64,000 bases of DNA, from positions 1 through 64,000 of the forward strand of contig JAIQFA010000006.1 of assembly GCA_020073525.1 (NCBI GenBank). Reading direction: 5' to 3'. The notes under the pieces are model-generated. The model was given only the letters and a program-made list of their open reading frames with translations, made no database searches and was not told where the DNA came from. A program made the position numbers and the translations under genes. This DNA comes from Terriglobia bacterium. GTDB lineage: Bacteria; Acidobacteriota; Terriglobia; Terriglobales; Acidobacteriaceae. Below are positions 1 through 9,122 of the stretch, in pieces; within the stretch, counting starts at the first letter, position 1, and every line of letters begins with the position of its first letter.

Positions 1-5
1 GGGCT

Positions 6-11
6 TATAAT
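6..11 (+). promoter_or_regulatory. -10 element directly before ATG (candidate leaderless start)
   Basis: A perfect TATAAT lies six bases before the ATG at 18. That spacing would put the transcription start on the A of the ATG, and no Shine-Dalgarno sequence fits between the two. The -35 region lies outside the window. Confidence 0.5.
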
Positions 12-17
12 TTCCTT

Positions 18-767
18 ATGCGGCGCCTTCTTGCCATTGCGGCGTTCGTGGTTCTCGGGGCCCTTGTGTCAGTCTCGGCCCAGCGTGGCGGCATGCGCGG
101 TTCCGGTGGCGGGCACGGCGGATTCAGCGGCCACTCCGGTTTTGTTGGCCACGGTTCTGGCGGGCCGCGTTTCGGAGGAACTGGCTTCGGCGGTTCGCAC
201 CTCAATTCAGGCTTCCATTCCCACGTCGGATCGGGCTCTCGCTCGTTTGGGAGAGGCGACCATGTTCGCGGTGGGCGATTTCACAATCGTGGTTTCAGAC
301 AACGCTGCTTTGGCTGCTTTGGATTCGGCTACGGATATCCGTACTACTCCTACTACGATCCGTATTGGTGGTATGACTCCTACTCCTCCTATAACGAAGA
401 TGATGAGCGCGAGCGCCAAGAAGCCAGCGAGATGAACGCGCAGAATCTTGAAGAGCAGCGGATGCGCCAGCAAGATCAGGATGCATATGCTCGGCCTGGC
501 TATGGCGGGAGGAGGTCGCAAGCAAGCGATCCGCAGCCGCGCGAAGAAGAGAGGGCGAAGGCCGATCCGGCTACAGTGCTTGTGTTCCAGGATCAGCGCC
601 AGCGAGAGATTCAGAATTACGCAATCGTGGGTCAGACGCTATGGAACTTCACACCGCAGCGCACCGAGAAGATTCCTCTCGCGCAACTCGACATACCAGC
701 CACGGTCAAGGCAAATGACGATCGCGGAGTAGATTTTCGCGTGCCGCGATCGAGCGAAGGACAATAA
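18..767 (+). CDS. Gly-rich exported protein of unknown function
   Basis: Not recognised as a named family. The 249-residue product starts with a clear signal peptide (MRRLLAIAAFVVLGALVSVS, cleavage near SAQ). A Gly/Ser/His-rich stretch follows to about residue 90, then a short Tyr/Cys-rich patch (RCFGCFGFGYGYPYYSYY), then a charged Glu/Gln/Arg segment. The last ~70 residues look like a small folded domain (VLVFQDQRQREIQNYAIVG). Low complexity in the middle suggests a surface or periplasmic protein. The start is set by the signal peptide and the -10 box just upstream. It stands alone; dnaE follows after about 120 bases. Overlapping frames lack a signal peptide and are shadows. Confidence 0.7.
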   Translation: MRRLLAIAAFVVLGALVSVSAQRGGMRGSGGGHGGFSGHSGFVGHGSGGPRFGGTGFGGSHLNSGFHSHVGSGSRSFGRGDHVRGGRFHNRGFRQRCFGCFGFGYGYPYYSYYDPYWWYDSYSSYNEDDERERQEASEMNAQNLEEQRMRQQDQDAYARPGYGGRRSQASDPQPREEERAKADPATVLVFQDQRQREIQNYAIVGQTLWNFTPQRTEKIPLAQLDIPATVKANDDRGVDFRVPRSSEGQ

Positions 768-886
768 GCTGCACTCTCCCTCGTTTTCCACTCCTGTGGA
801 TAAGTTGGCAGTTCCCCTCGCGGCATTCACCAGTAAAATGACGGCAACTTAGAAATCACTTTTGAGCGACATCATTCTTGAGCCCA

Positions 887-3800
887 ATGTCCCAATTCGT
901 CCACCTGCACCTGCATAGTGACTACTCCATGCTCGATGGCGCTTGCGATGTCGAGAAACTTGTCGATCGCGTAAAAGAACTCGGCATGCCTGCCGTGGCC
1001 ATGACCGACCACGGCAATATTTTTGGCGCGGTGCATTTCGTCAATGCCGCAAACAAGGCCGGCGTCAAACCGATTGTGGGATGCGAACTCTACATCTGCA
1101 AGAAAGACGACCACGACATCGCGCGCACTCCGCCCGATGGCGACACCTATAACCACCTCTTGGTGCTGGCTGAAAACGAAGAAGGCTACCGCAACCTGGT
1201 CAAGATCACGTCGGAAGCTTCGCTGCACGGCTTCTACTACAAGCCGCGGGTGAGCAAGAAATTTCTGGCGGAACATTCGAAGGGATTGATCGGGCTTTCG
1301 GGATGTTTGAAGGGCGAAGTGGCCGAGCGGTTGACGGAAGGGAACTACGAGGCGGCGCGGTCGGCGGCCGGGTTCTATCGCGACCTCTTCGGCAAAGATA
1401 ACTTCTTCCTCGAGATTCAGGATCAGGGCTTGGAGATGGAGCACCGCATCCATTCCGGGTTGTTCCAACTGGAACGAGATCTCGGAATGCCGATGGTGGC
1501 GACCAATGACAGCCACTACCTTTGCGAAGACGACGCGCACGCTCAGGACGTGATGTTGTGCATTCAAACCGGCAAGTCCATCCAGGAAACGAACCGGATG
1601 AAGTTCGAGGGCACGCAGTTCTTCGTCAAGAATGGCGACGAGATGCTGCGTGTTTTCAAGGACGCGCCGAGTGTGCTTTCGCGAACGCTCGATATTGCCG
1701 AGCGCTGCAATCTTCGCCTGGAAAAAGTTCCCAGCCCGTTTCCGCGCTTCGACGTTCCGGATGGCTTTACTCTCGACACTTACTTCGAGCACATTACGCG
1801 GCAAGGATTTGCGCGGCGGATGGAGACGCTACGCAATCTGTCGGCGAACGGCCGGCTCAAGCATTCGCTAGCGGACTACGAGCAGAGACTGGCACGCGAG
1901 ATCGCGATCATCCAGCAGATGAAGTTCTCAGGGTATTTCCTGATTGTTTGGGACTTCATCCGCTACGCCCGCGAGTGCGGCATTCCGGTAGGCCCTGGCC
2001 GCGGATCGGCCGCCGGAGCGGTGGTGGCGTACTCGCTCGGTATCACTGACATCGATCCGCTGCAGCATGAACTTCTCTTCGAACGCTTCCTGAACCCCGA
2101 ACGTATTTCCATGCCGGATATCGATATCGATTTCTGCATGAACCGGCGCGGCGAAGTGATCGAATACGTCACCCACAAATATGGACGGGAAAATGTAGCG
2201 CAGATCATCACCTTCGGCACGATGGCGGCGAAAGCCGCGATTAAAGATGTCGGGCGCGCGATGGATATGCCATACAGCGACGTGGACCGCATCGCGAAGA
2301 TGGTGCCGACCACGCTGAATATCAAGCTGGATGACGCGCTGACGGAATCGGTGGCGCTGCAGGAGGCCTACCAGAAAGATCCTCAAGTGCGGCAGTTGCT
2401 CGATACCGCGCGCAAGCTGGAAGGTCTGGTGCGGAATTCCGGTGTGCACGCCGCGGGCGTGGTGATTTCGCCGCGGCCGCTGATTGAGCTGGTACCGCTG
2501 CACAAAACCAAGAACGACGAAATCGTCACCGCCTTCGACATGGTGGCCATCGAAAAGATGGGCTTGCTGAAGATGGATTTTCTCGGGCTGACGACGCTCA
2601 CCATTCTTGACGACACGTTGAAACTTATTGCGCAGAAGGGAACGAAGCTGAGCCTGGACGACATCCCGCTGGAAGACCACGAGACGTATGAGAAAGTCTT
2701 CCACAGAGGACTGACGTCTGGAGTGTTCCAGTTTGAATCATCCGGTATGCGCGACGTGCTGCGGCGCTATCAGCCGAATTCGATCGAAGATCTCACCGCA
2801 CTGAATGCGCTCTACCGTCCCGGGCCGATTCAGGGCGGCATGATCGACGACTTCATCGAGCGCAAACATGGTCGCCGAAAGATTGAATACGACCTGCCGG
2901 AGCTAAAGGAAATTCTGCAGGAGACCCTCGGGGTCTTCGTCTATCAGGAACAGGTAATGCAGACGGCGAACAAGCTTGCCGGTTACTCGTTGGGAGATGC
3001 CGACCTGCTGCGGCGCGCCATGGGAAAAAAGAAGGCGGAAGAGATGGCGGCGCAGCGCGAACGCTTTGTGCAGGGAGCGACGCAGCGAGGGTTTCCACCC
3101 AAGAAGATCGAAAAGATATTCGATCTGATGGCGCAGTTTGCCGGATACGGTTTCAATAAGTCGCACTCGGCGGCGTACGCGTTGCTGGCGTATCACACCG
3201 CGTATTTGAAGACGCATCACCCCGTCGATTTCATGGCCGCATTGCTCACGTCGGTGACCGGAAGCACCGATGACGTGGTGAAGTACATCAACGAATGCCG
3301 CGAGATGGGTATTGCTGTTGAACCGCCGGACATCAACGTCAGCGATGCGAACTTCACTCCGCACGGGCCGGCGATCCGCTTTGGTCTGGCTGCGGTGAAA
3401 AACGTTGGGGGAAATGCCATCGAGTCCATTGTGGCGGCGCGGAAAAAGTTGGGACGGAGCGTCCGTTCTTTTTACGAATTCTGCGAAGAAGTGGACTTGC
3501 GGTTGCTGAACAAGCGGGTGCTGGAGTCGCTGATCAAGAGCGGGGCGATGGATTGCTTCGGACGTCGTGCACAGCTCATGCAGGCGCTCGACACAGCCAT
3601 CGAGCAAGCGCAGAAAGCACAGCGGGACGCGGAGTCGGGGCAGCACGGGCTGTTTGGCGTTTTCGCAGAGGAGACCGCGCAGGAGGCGAACGCTTCGCTC
3701 CCCAACACGCCCGACTGGGATGAGAATGTAAGGCTGGCGGCGGAGAAGGAGATCCTCGGCTTCTTTATCACCGGACATCCGATGGAGAAGTACAAAGACA

Positions 3801-4369
3801 AGCTCGCCGACCTGAATGCGCTCTCCACCGCGGATATCGCCGCCATGAAGAAGTCCACCAACAAGGATGAGAACATCACGACGGCTGGCTTGATTTCGGG
3901 CCTGCGGGTGGCAAAGTCAAGAAGAGGCGAGTTGTGGGCGCAAGCCGCGCTCGAAGACATGTCGGGGAAAGTGGAGCTGCTGGTCTTTCCCGAGGCCTAC
4001 CGGAAGCTCTCCGAGAAAGTGAAGCTTGAGGTTCCAGTGCTGATTCGTGGGGGCGTGCGCATTGAAGAAGGCGCAAATCCAAAGGTTACGGCCAACGAGA
4101 TTATTCCGCTGGACGAAGCCCGCGTCCCGTTGCCGAAGGCGCTCCGTATCAGGATTCCTCTCGGCAGCGCGACGGATGGCACGGTCGATGCGCTGCACGC
4201 GCTGTTCAATGAGCGCAAAGGCGAGGCCAAGGTGCTCTTCGACATGGAGCGGGAAGGCGATTTCATGGTGGTGATGGAGGCCGAAGGCTATAATGTGATG
4301 CCGGACCGTAATTTCCTGGGCCGTGTGGAAGAGCTGTGCGGGCGCGGCAGCGTGCGCGTCATCAGTTGA
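887..4369 (+). CDS. dnaE: DNA polymerase III subunit alpha
   Basis: Catalytic subunit of the replicative polymerase, 1160 residues, the usual DnaE1 size. The N-terminal PHP domain opens with HLHLHSDYSMLDG. The polymerase core carries GPGRGSAAGA and the catalytic acidic motif PDIDIDFC (Asp near 411, 413 and 415). A helix-hairpin-helix region and a C-terminal OB-fold (AGLISGLRVAKSRRGELWA) follow. A TTG at 878 would add three residues, but the ATG at 887 begins the usual MSQFVHLHLH and is preferred. A TAAAAT at 834-839 is a possible -10 box. The gene reads alone, with accA about 160 bases downstream on the same strand. Several long frames on the opposite strand are shadows. Confidence 0.97.
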   Translation: MSQFVHLHLHSDYSMLDGACDVEKLVDRVKELGMPAVAMTDHGNIFGAVHFVNAANKAGVKPIVGCELYICKKDDHDIARTPPDGDTYNHLLVLAENEEGYRNLVKITSEASLHGFYYKPRVSKKFLAEHSKGLIGLSGCLKGEVAERLTEGNYEAARSAAGFYRDLFGKDNFFLEIQDQGLEMEHRIHSGLFQLERDLGMPMVATNDSHYLCEDDAHAQDVMLCIQTGKSIQETNRMKFEGTQFFVKNGDEMLRVFKDAPSVLSRTLDIAERCNLRLEKVPSPFPRFDVPDGFTLDTYFEHITRQGFARRMETLRNLSANGRLKHSLADYEQRLAREIAIIQQMKFSGYFLIVWDFIRYARECGIPVGPGRGSAAGAVVAYSLGITDIDPLQHELLFERFLNPERISMPDIDIDFCMNRRGEVIEYVTHKYGRENVAQIITFGTMAAKAAIKDVGRAMDMPYSDVDRIAKMVPTTLNIKLDDALTESVALQEAYQKDPQVRQLLDTARKLEGLVRNSGVHAAGVVISPRPLIELVPLHKTKNDEIVTAFDMVAIEKMGLLKMDFLGLTTLTILDDTLKLIAQKGTKLSLDDIPLEDHETYEKVFHRGLTSGVFQFESSGMRDVLRRYQPNSIEDLTALNALYRPGPIQGGMIDDFIERKHGRRKIEYDLPELKEILQETLGVFVYQEQVMQTANKLAGYSLGDADLLRRAMGKKKAEEMAAQRERFVQGATQRGFPPKKIEKIFDLMAQFAGYGFNKSHSAAYALLAYHTAYLKTHHPVDFMAALLTSVTGSTDDVVKYINECREMGIAVEPPDINVSDANFTPHGPAIRFGLAAVKNVGGNAIESIVAARKKLGRSVRSFYEFCEEVDLRLLNKRVLESLIKSGAMDCFGRRAQLMQALDTAIEQAQKAQRDAESGQHGLFGVFAEETAQEANASLPNTPDWDENVRLAAEKEILGFFITGHPMEKYKDKLADLNALSTADIAAMKKSTNKDENITTAGLISGLRVAKSRRGELWAQAALEDMSGKVELLVFPEAYRKLSEKVKLEVPVLIRGGVRIEEGANPKVTANEIIPLDEARVPLPKALRIRIPLGSATDGTVDALHALFNERKGEAKVLFDMEREGDFMVVMEAEGYNVMPDRNFLGRVEELCGRGSVRVIS

Positions 4370-4526
4370 TCCGGCGAGTGAGCAGATGCGGCCGATGAGA
4401 CGAGCGAAAACAAAGCGGGCAGAGAAGTCAGATAACGGCGCTGGGAATGCCGCCATTACTGGTACCGACTTTATGCTCTCGATCGTGGAAGCGCATCATA
4501 CCCGAAAGAATGGGAACGTTATCAAG

Positions 4527-5486
4527 ATGGATTCTGGATTGAAAGCGCAGCAGGAACTGGAAAAGATCGAGCAGCAGATCACGCGGCTACAAGCCGTGGA
4601 GGGACAGAACGCGGAAACGGTCCGCCAGATCCAGCAATTGCACGAGCGCGTAAATGACCTTCGCCGCGAGGTTTCTTCGCACCTGAACGCATGGGAGCGT
4701 ACGGAACTGGCGCGTCACCCGCAACGCCCGTACACGCTGGACTATATCGAGCGCATTTTTACCGACTGGAGCGAAATTCACGGCGATCGTGGCTTCCGCG
4801 ACGACCCGGCCATTGTGTGTGGAATGGCTCGTTTTCACGGCGACGAAGTCATCATTGTAGGCCAGCAGAAAGCGCGCGACGCGAAACAGCGCGTTTATCG
4901 AAATTTCGGCATGCCGCACCCGGAAGGCTATCGGAAGGCGCTGCGGGTGATGAAGATTGCGGAGAAATTCAAGCGTCCGATTTTCACGTTTGTCGACACC
5001 GACGGCGCCTATCCCGGATTGCACGCCGAGGAACGCGGCCAGGGAGAAGCCATTGCGCGCAACCTGCTGGAGATGGCGCGCCTGGAGGTCCCGATCGTGA
5101 CCACCGTGATTGGCGTCGGCGGCAGTGGCGGCGCGCTGGCGATTGCTGTCGCGGATCGCGTGTTGATGCTGGAAAATTCCGTGTACTCGGTGATTTCACC
5201 CGAGGGGTGCGCCTCCATCATGTGGCGCGATGCCAGCAAAAAAGACCTGGCGGCCGAGGCCATGAAGATCACCGCGAAGGATTTGAACGAACTCGGCTGT
5301 ATCGATGGCATCATCCCCGAACCGCCCGGCGGTGCGCACACCGACCACGCGCAGGCAGCGGAGTTGCTCGACATGGCGCTACAGCAGCATCTGGCCGCGG
5401 TAAAGAAACTGCCAGTTGGCGAGTTGCTCGATACCCGCTACAAGAAATTCCGCAACATGGCACAGTTCTTCCAAGTGGAAGCGTAG
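4527..5486 (+). CDS. accA: Acetyl-CoA carboxylase carboxyltransferase subunit alpha
   Basis: Transfers carboxyl from carboxybiotin to acetyl-CoA to make malonyl-CoA, the first step of fatty acid synthesis, in a cytoplasmic complex with AccD. The product is 319 residues, matching the family. The N-terminal coiled segment (LEKIEQQITRLQAVEG) and the carboxyltransferase core (VIGVGGSGGALAIAVADRV, then SVISPEGCASIMWRDASK) are intact. The open frame runs back to 4323, but the first 68 residues resemble no AccA and overlap dnaE. The ATG at 4527 begins the normal MDSGLKAQQELEKIE; an ATG at 4473 is the alternative. accD is not in the window. It converges on hom with only 12 bases between the stop codons. 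Confidence 0.95.
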   Translation: MDSGLKAQQELEKIEQQITRLQAVEGQNAETVRQIQQLHERVNDLRREVSSHLNAWERTELARHPQRPYTLDYIERIFTDWSEIHGDRGFRDDPAIVCGMARFHGDEVIIVGQQKARDAKQRVYRNFGMPHPEGYRKALRVMKIAEKFKRPIFTFVDTDGAYPGLHAEERGQGEAIARNLLEMARLEVPIVTTVIGVGGSGGALAIAVADRVLMLENSVYSVISPEGCASIMWRDASKKDLAAEAMKITAKDLNELGCIDGIIPEPPGGAHTDHAQAAELLDMALQQHLAAVKKLPVGELLDTRYKKFRNMAQFFQVEA

Positions 5487-5498
5487 CTTGGATCCTTC

Positions 5499-6812
5499 CT
5501 AGATTATCGGCAAGTGCAAACACGGATGCACCAGGAAATCCAGCTTGTCAATCTGCTGCAGTGCCTGTTCCACCAGCGACGCTTTGCATTCCTCCAGCGT
5601 AATCAGAAACGGCAAATGTGATTTCGGACAGCCCGGCTTCTGCACCACGGCATCGATGTTGATGCCGCAATGAGCAAGAATTGTGGAAAGACTGGCGATG
5701 ATCCCGGGCCGGTCTTTTACCAGGAATCGCAGATAGTGCTTGGCGGTGTAATCGCTGGTGACGGTGGGGTTTTTCTCGGGCGGCTGTCCCGCGTAACTCG
5801 TGCCGGTTTGTCTGGAGCGGGCGATTGCCAGGATATCGGAGACGACCGCAACAGCGGTGGGATGTCCGCCTGCACCATGGCCTCCAAAAACCGTTTCTCC
5901 GCCGTAGGTTCCAGTTGCCATCACCAGGTTGCGGCTGCCTTCTACCCGCGACAGAGGGGACGAGAGTTCGACGAGTGCCGGCTGGACCGCGGCAAACAAT
6001 TCATCCCCTCTTAGCTCGGCCCAGGAAATCTGCCGAATCGTGCAACCCAGCTGATTCGCGTATTCAAAATCGACGGAGTCGATCGCCGAAATTGAACGCG
6101 CCACTATGCTCTCCGGCCTGACGTTACAGTGCAGTCCGACGCGTGCCAAGATCGCGAGCTTGGCCCGAGCGTCCAAGCCGTCGATATCTTCGGTGGGGTC
6201 GGCCTCGGCAAAGCCCAACTTCTGTGCCTCACGCAGAGCCGTGGCGAAAGGAACGCCATTCGCTTCGATCTGGCTGAGAATGTAGTTGCAAGTGCCGTTG
6301 AGGATACCTTGAATCTTGAAGAGCTCATCGCCCGCCAAGCCCTCGTGCAATCCGGAAATCACCGGTACGCCGCCAGCCACTGACGCGCCAAACTGGATCT
6401 GCTGGTTCATCCGCCGCGCCAGACCGGTCAATTCGGGGCCGCAGCGTGCGATCAATTGCTTGTTGGCGGTGACCACGGATTTGCCCGCCGCCAGCGCTCG
6501 ACGAATCCAATCTTCGGTGGGCTGAAGTCCGCCCATGACCTCGACGACGACATCCACGTCGGAGGAGAGAACATCGTCGATATTTTCAGTCCACTGTACC
6601 GAGGACGGGAGCCAGTCCACTTTTTTCCGCGCTACGTTGCGATTGAGGACGTGCGTCAGGCGCAGGTGGGTGTTGGCGCGCTCGCAAAGAATCTTCGCCA
6701 CCGAACTTCCGACCGTCCCAAAGCCGATGAGAGCGACATTGCAGTTTTTCGCGCCATCCTTGTGTGCTCCACCTGCCGAACTGTCGCTGGTGGAATTCAA
6801 CCTACCGGTCAT
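5499..6812 (-). CDS. hom: Homoserine dehydrogenase
   Basis: NAD(P)-dependent reduction of aspartate semialdehyde to homoserine, the branch point to threonine and methionine. The 437 residues show the Rossmann motif GFGTVG (30-35), the substrate region NGTCNYILSQIEANG and ADPTEDIDGLDARAK, and a C-terminal ACT domain (YLRFLVKDRPGIIASLS), which usually mediates feedback control by threonine. The frame could start at a GTG at 6854, but the ATG at 6812 has an AGGAG a few bases upstream and is preferred. It is monofunctional, without an aspartokinase part. Its promoter must lie in the long divergent region shared with korA. Confidence 0.94.
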   Translation of the reverse strand: MTGRLNSTSDSSAGGAHKDGAKNCNVALIGFGTVGSSVAKILCERANTHLRLTHVLNRNVARKKVDWLPSSVQWTENIDDVLSSDVDVVVEVMGGLQPTEDWIRRALAAGKSVVTANKQLIARCGPELTGLARRMNQQIQFGASVAGGVPVISGLHEGLAGDELFKIQGILNGTCNYILSQIEANGVPFATALREAQKLGFAEADPTEDIDGLDARAKLAILARVGLHCNVRPESIVARSISAIDSVDFEYANQLGCTIRQISWAELRGDELFAAVQPALVELSSPLSRVEGSRNLVMATGTYGGETVFGGHGAGGHPTAVAVVSDILAIARSRQTGTSYAGQPPEKNPTVTSDYTAKHYLRFLVKDRPGIIASLSTILAHCGINIDAVVQKPGCPKSHLPFLITLEECKASLVEQALQQIDKLDFLVHPCLHLPII

Positions 6813-7282
6813 TCCATCTCCTATGCTTCGAAGTAGGGCTAGGTCAGGCCGCACTGTTGAGCAAGCCTGTTTTCTCCGCCTTGCTTCTATTATGACTGAA
6901 GCGGAACTGTGACCGGCGGAATTCCGAACAGAAAGCCAGCGGGCTTGTAGGAGATGAGCACCATCGTGCTGCTGGGTTTCACGAGTTGTTGGTCCGCAGT
7001 TGGCGCTCAGATGTCGTGTTGGTAGCTAGCGGGAATGTGCCGATTTCGGAAATCAAAGCTGATGCTCTGCCTTGCGTGTTCGCTGCTGGGTGCTGTTGGT
7101 GCTGTCCTGTTTTTGTGTTGCTGTCATGTTGTTAAATCAGGCCACTACCGTTGCTGTTTGATTCACTCCCTCAGTACCTTTGGACGCGTATAATAAAGAG
7201 TTTTCACTCTTCGCAAGATACCGGGGCGATGGGGTTTGCCCGGTCAAAACTTGATACGGTTCAGACCAGAAAGGCACAGGGG
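6813..7282. other. Divergent intergenic region between hom and korA
   Basis: About 470 bases without a convincing gene. The right part carries a TATAAT (7189-7194) reading toward korA. The middle is rich in GCTG/GTTG words but shows no clear palindrome, and no riboswitch fold was recognised. Confidence 0.5.
7189..7194 (+). promoter_or_regulatory. Putative -10 box of korAB
   Basis: A perfect TATAAT about 90 bases before the preferred korA start. No good -35 hexamer at 17 bases was found. A transcription start near 7201 would exclude the upstream TTG at 7151 as the korA start. Confidence 0.4.
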
Positions 7283-9121
7283 ATGGCAACTACGGATATT
7301 GTGCCCCAGGAATCGTCCGGCCAATTGGGGCATCGGCGTGTCGTCAATGACATGAGTATTCAGGTTGCGACCGTGAATGGGTCGGGGTCGCAGAGTTCCA
7401 ACACAGTCTTGTTGCGCAGCATTTTCCAGATGGGTGTGCCGATTTCCGGCAAGAACCTGTTTCCTTCCAACATTGCGGGGCTGCCGACCTGGTACACAAT
7501 CCGCGCCAATAAAGACGGCTACATCGCGCGCAAGAAAGAAATCGATCTGCTCATCGCGATGAATGCGGAGACAGCGCAGGACGACGTGAAAACGCTGGGG
7601 CCGGGCGCTGCCGTGCTCTACGACGAGCCGCTGGCGCTCGACAAGTTGCGCGACGATCTGATTTATTACGCGGTGCCTTACGACAAGCTGGCGGCGACGG
7701 TGGGTGCTGAAGCCAAACTGCGCAAGCTCATCAAGAACATGATCTATGTCGGAGTAGCGGTGCAATTGCTTGAAATTGATTATGCCGAGGTGGAGAAAGC
7801 GATCCGCAAGCAGTTTGCGACCAAGGCGAAAGCGGCCAACCTGAACCTGGCGGCAGCCAAGGCCGGCCACGATTATGCTGCCGCGAACCTGAAGAAGCGC
7901 GATCCCTTCTACATCCAGCGCATGGACAAGACGAAGGGCAAGATCATCGTTGACGGCAATTCCGCCGCTGCCTTGGGATGCATGTTTGCTGGATGCACGG
8001 TGGTGACCTGGTATCCGATCACACCGTCGTCCTCACTGGTCGAGACCATGATCGACTACATGAAGGAGCATCGCATCGGACCTGATGGTAAGGCGACATT
8101 TGCCATCGTGCAAGCCGAAGATGAACTGGCGGCGATTGGCATGGTGATTGGGGCAGCTTGGGCGGGTGCGCGCTCGATGACTGCGACCGCCGGGCCGGGC
8201 ATCTCGCTGATGGCAGAGTTCACCGGCCTGGCGTATTACGTGGAAATTCCGGCTGTGATTTGGGACATTCAGCGCGTCGGACCATCGACCGGCTTGCCTA
8301 CTCGCACGTCGCAAGGTGACCTGCTCTCGACGGCGTTTCTCAGCCACGGCGACACCAAGCACATCATGCTATTCCCGGACTCGGTCAGCGAGTGCTTCAC
8401 CATGGCACAGGACGCATTCGACCTGGCCGAACGATTCCAGACACCGGTGTTTGTCATGTCGGACCTTGATCTGGGCATGAACAACTGGATGTCGGATCCG
8501 TTCCCTTATCCCGAGAAGCCGATTGATCGCGGAAAAGTGCTGACCAAGGCGGACCTCGAGAAGGCCGGAGGTTTTGCGCGCTATAAAGATGTGGATGGCG
8601 ATGGTGTCGGCTACCGCACACTGCCGGGGACGGATCATCCTGCAGCGGCATATTTTGCGCGCGGCAGCGGTCACAATGAAAAAGCACAGTACAGCGAACG
8701 TCCTGACGATTTCGAGCGCAACATGGAGCGAATCAACAAGAAGTTCGAGACCGCGCGGTCGTTCGTACCGCGTCCAGAGTTAGCGACGGGCAACAAAGCG
8801 AAGATCGGAATCATTGCCTATGGCACTTCACATTGGGCAATCATTGAGTCGCGGGATCAACTGTCCGCCGAGTACAAGGTGGAGACCGACTATCTTCGCG
8901 TGCTGGCGTATCCGTTTACGCGCGAGGTACACGACTTCATCGAGCGGCACGACCGCGTGTATGTGGTCGAGCAAAACCGCGATGGGCAGATGGCCAGTCT
9001 GCTCAAGCTCGATATCAAGCCGGAGTTGACTCCGCGGTTGCGCTCAATCTGCCATATCCACGGATTGCCGATCGACGCGCGGTCCGTGACCGACGAGCTC
9101 ATGATGATGGAGGGCAAGTAA
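7283..9121 (+). CDS. korA: 2-oxoacid:ferredoxin oxidoreductase, fused gamma-alpha subunit
   Basis: Large subunit of a CoA-acylating 2-oxoacid (probably 2-oxoglutarate) ferredoxin oxidoreductase, cytoplasmic. The N-terminal ~190 residues are the gamma domain (GSGSQSSNTVLLRSIFQMG), followed by the alpha domain with YPITPSSSLVETM near residue 244 and a C-terminal transketolase-like part. The frame extends upstream to a TTG at 7151. The ATG at 7283 is chosen because it lies downstream of the TATAAT at 7189; ATGs at 7229 and 7352 are alternatives. korB starts two bases after the stop, so the pair is one operon. No separate ferredoxin-like delta subunit is present. Substrate preference cannot be read from the sequence. 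Confidence 0.9.
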   Translation: MATTDIVPQESSGQLGHRRVVNDMSIQVATVNGSGSQSSNTVLLRSIFQMGVPISGKNLFPSNIAGLPTWYTIRANKDGYIARKKEIDLLIAMNAETAQDDVKTLGPGAAVLYDEPLALDKLRDDLIYYAVPYDKLAATVGAEAKLRKLIKNMIYVGVAVQLLEIDYAEVEKAIRKQFATKAKAANLNLAAAKAGHDYAAANLKKRDPFYIQRMDKTKGKIIVDGNSAAALGCMFAGCTVVTWYPITPSSSLVETMIDYMKEHRIGPDGKATFAIVQAEDELAAIGMVIGAAWAGARSMTATAGPGISLMAEFTGLAYYVEIPAVIWDIQRVGPSTGLPTRTSQGDLLSTAFLSHGDTKHIMLFPDSVSECFTMAQDAFDLAERFQTPVFVMSDLDLGMNNWMSDPFPYPEKPIDRGKVLTKADLEKAGGFARYKDVDGDGVGYRTLPGTDHPAAAYFARGSGHNEKAQYSERPDDFERNMERINKKFETARSFVPRPELATGNKAKIGIIAYGTSHWAIIESRDQLSAEYKVETDYLRVLAYPFTREVHDFIERHDRVYVVEQNRDGQMASLLKLDIKPELTPRLRSICHIHGLPIDARSVTDELMMMEGK

Positions 9122-9122
9122 C

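Noticed and set aside
872-1804. 310-residue minus-strand open frame inside dnaE
   Set aside because: Antisense reading of a strongly conserved gene; composition typical of GC-rich shadow frames (His/Val/Ala rich) and no ribosome site.
2903-3778. 291-residue minus-strand frame inside dnaE
   Set aside because: Shadow of dnaE; Arg/Gln-rich without domain motifs.
4691-5602. 303-residue plus-strand frame overlapping accA
   Set aside because: Frame-shifted reading of accA; Arg-rich and featureless.
6813-7282. Riboswitch or T-box upstream of hom or korA
   Set aside because: No conserved T-box or aptamer motif could be found by eye; a covariance-model search would decide.
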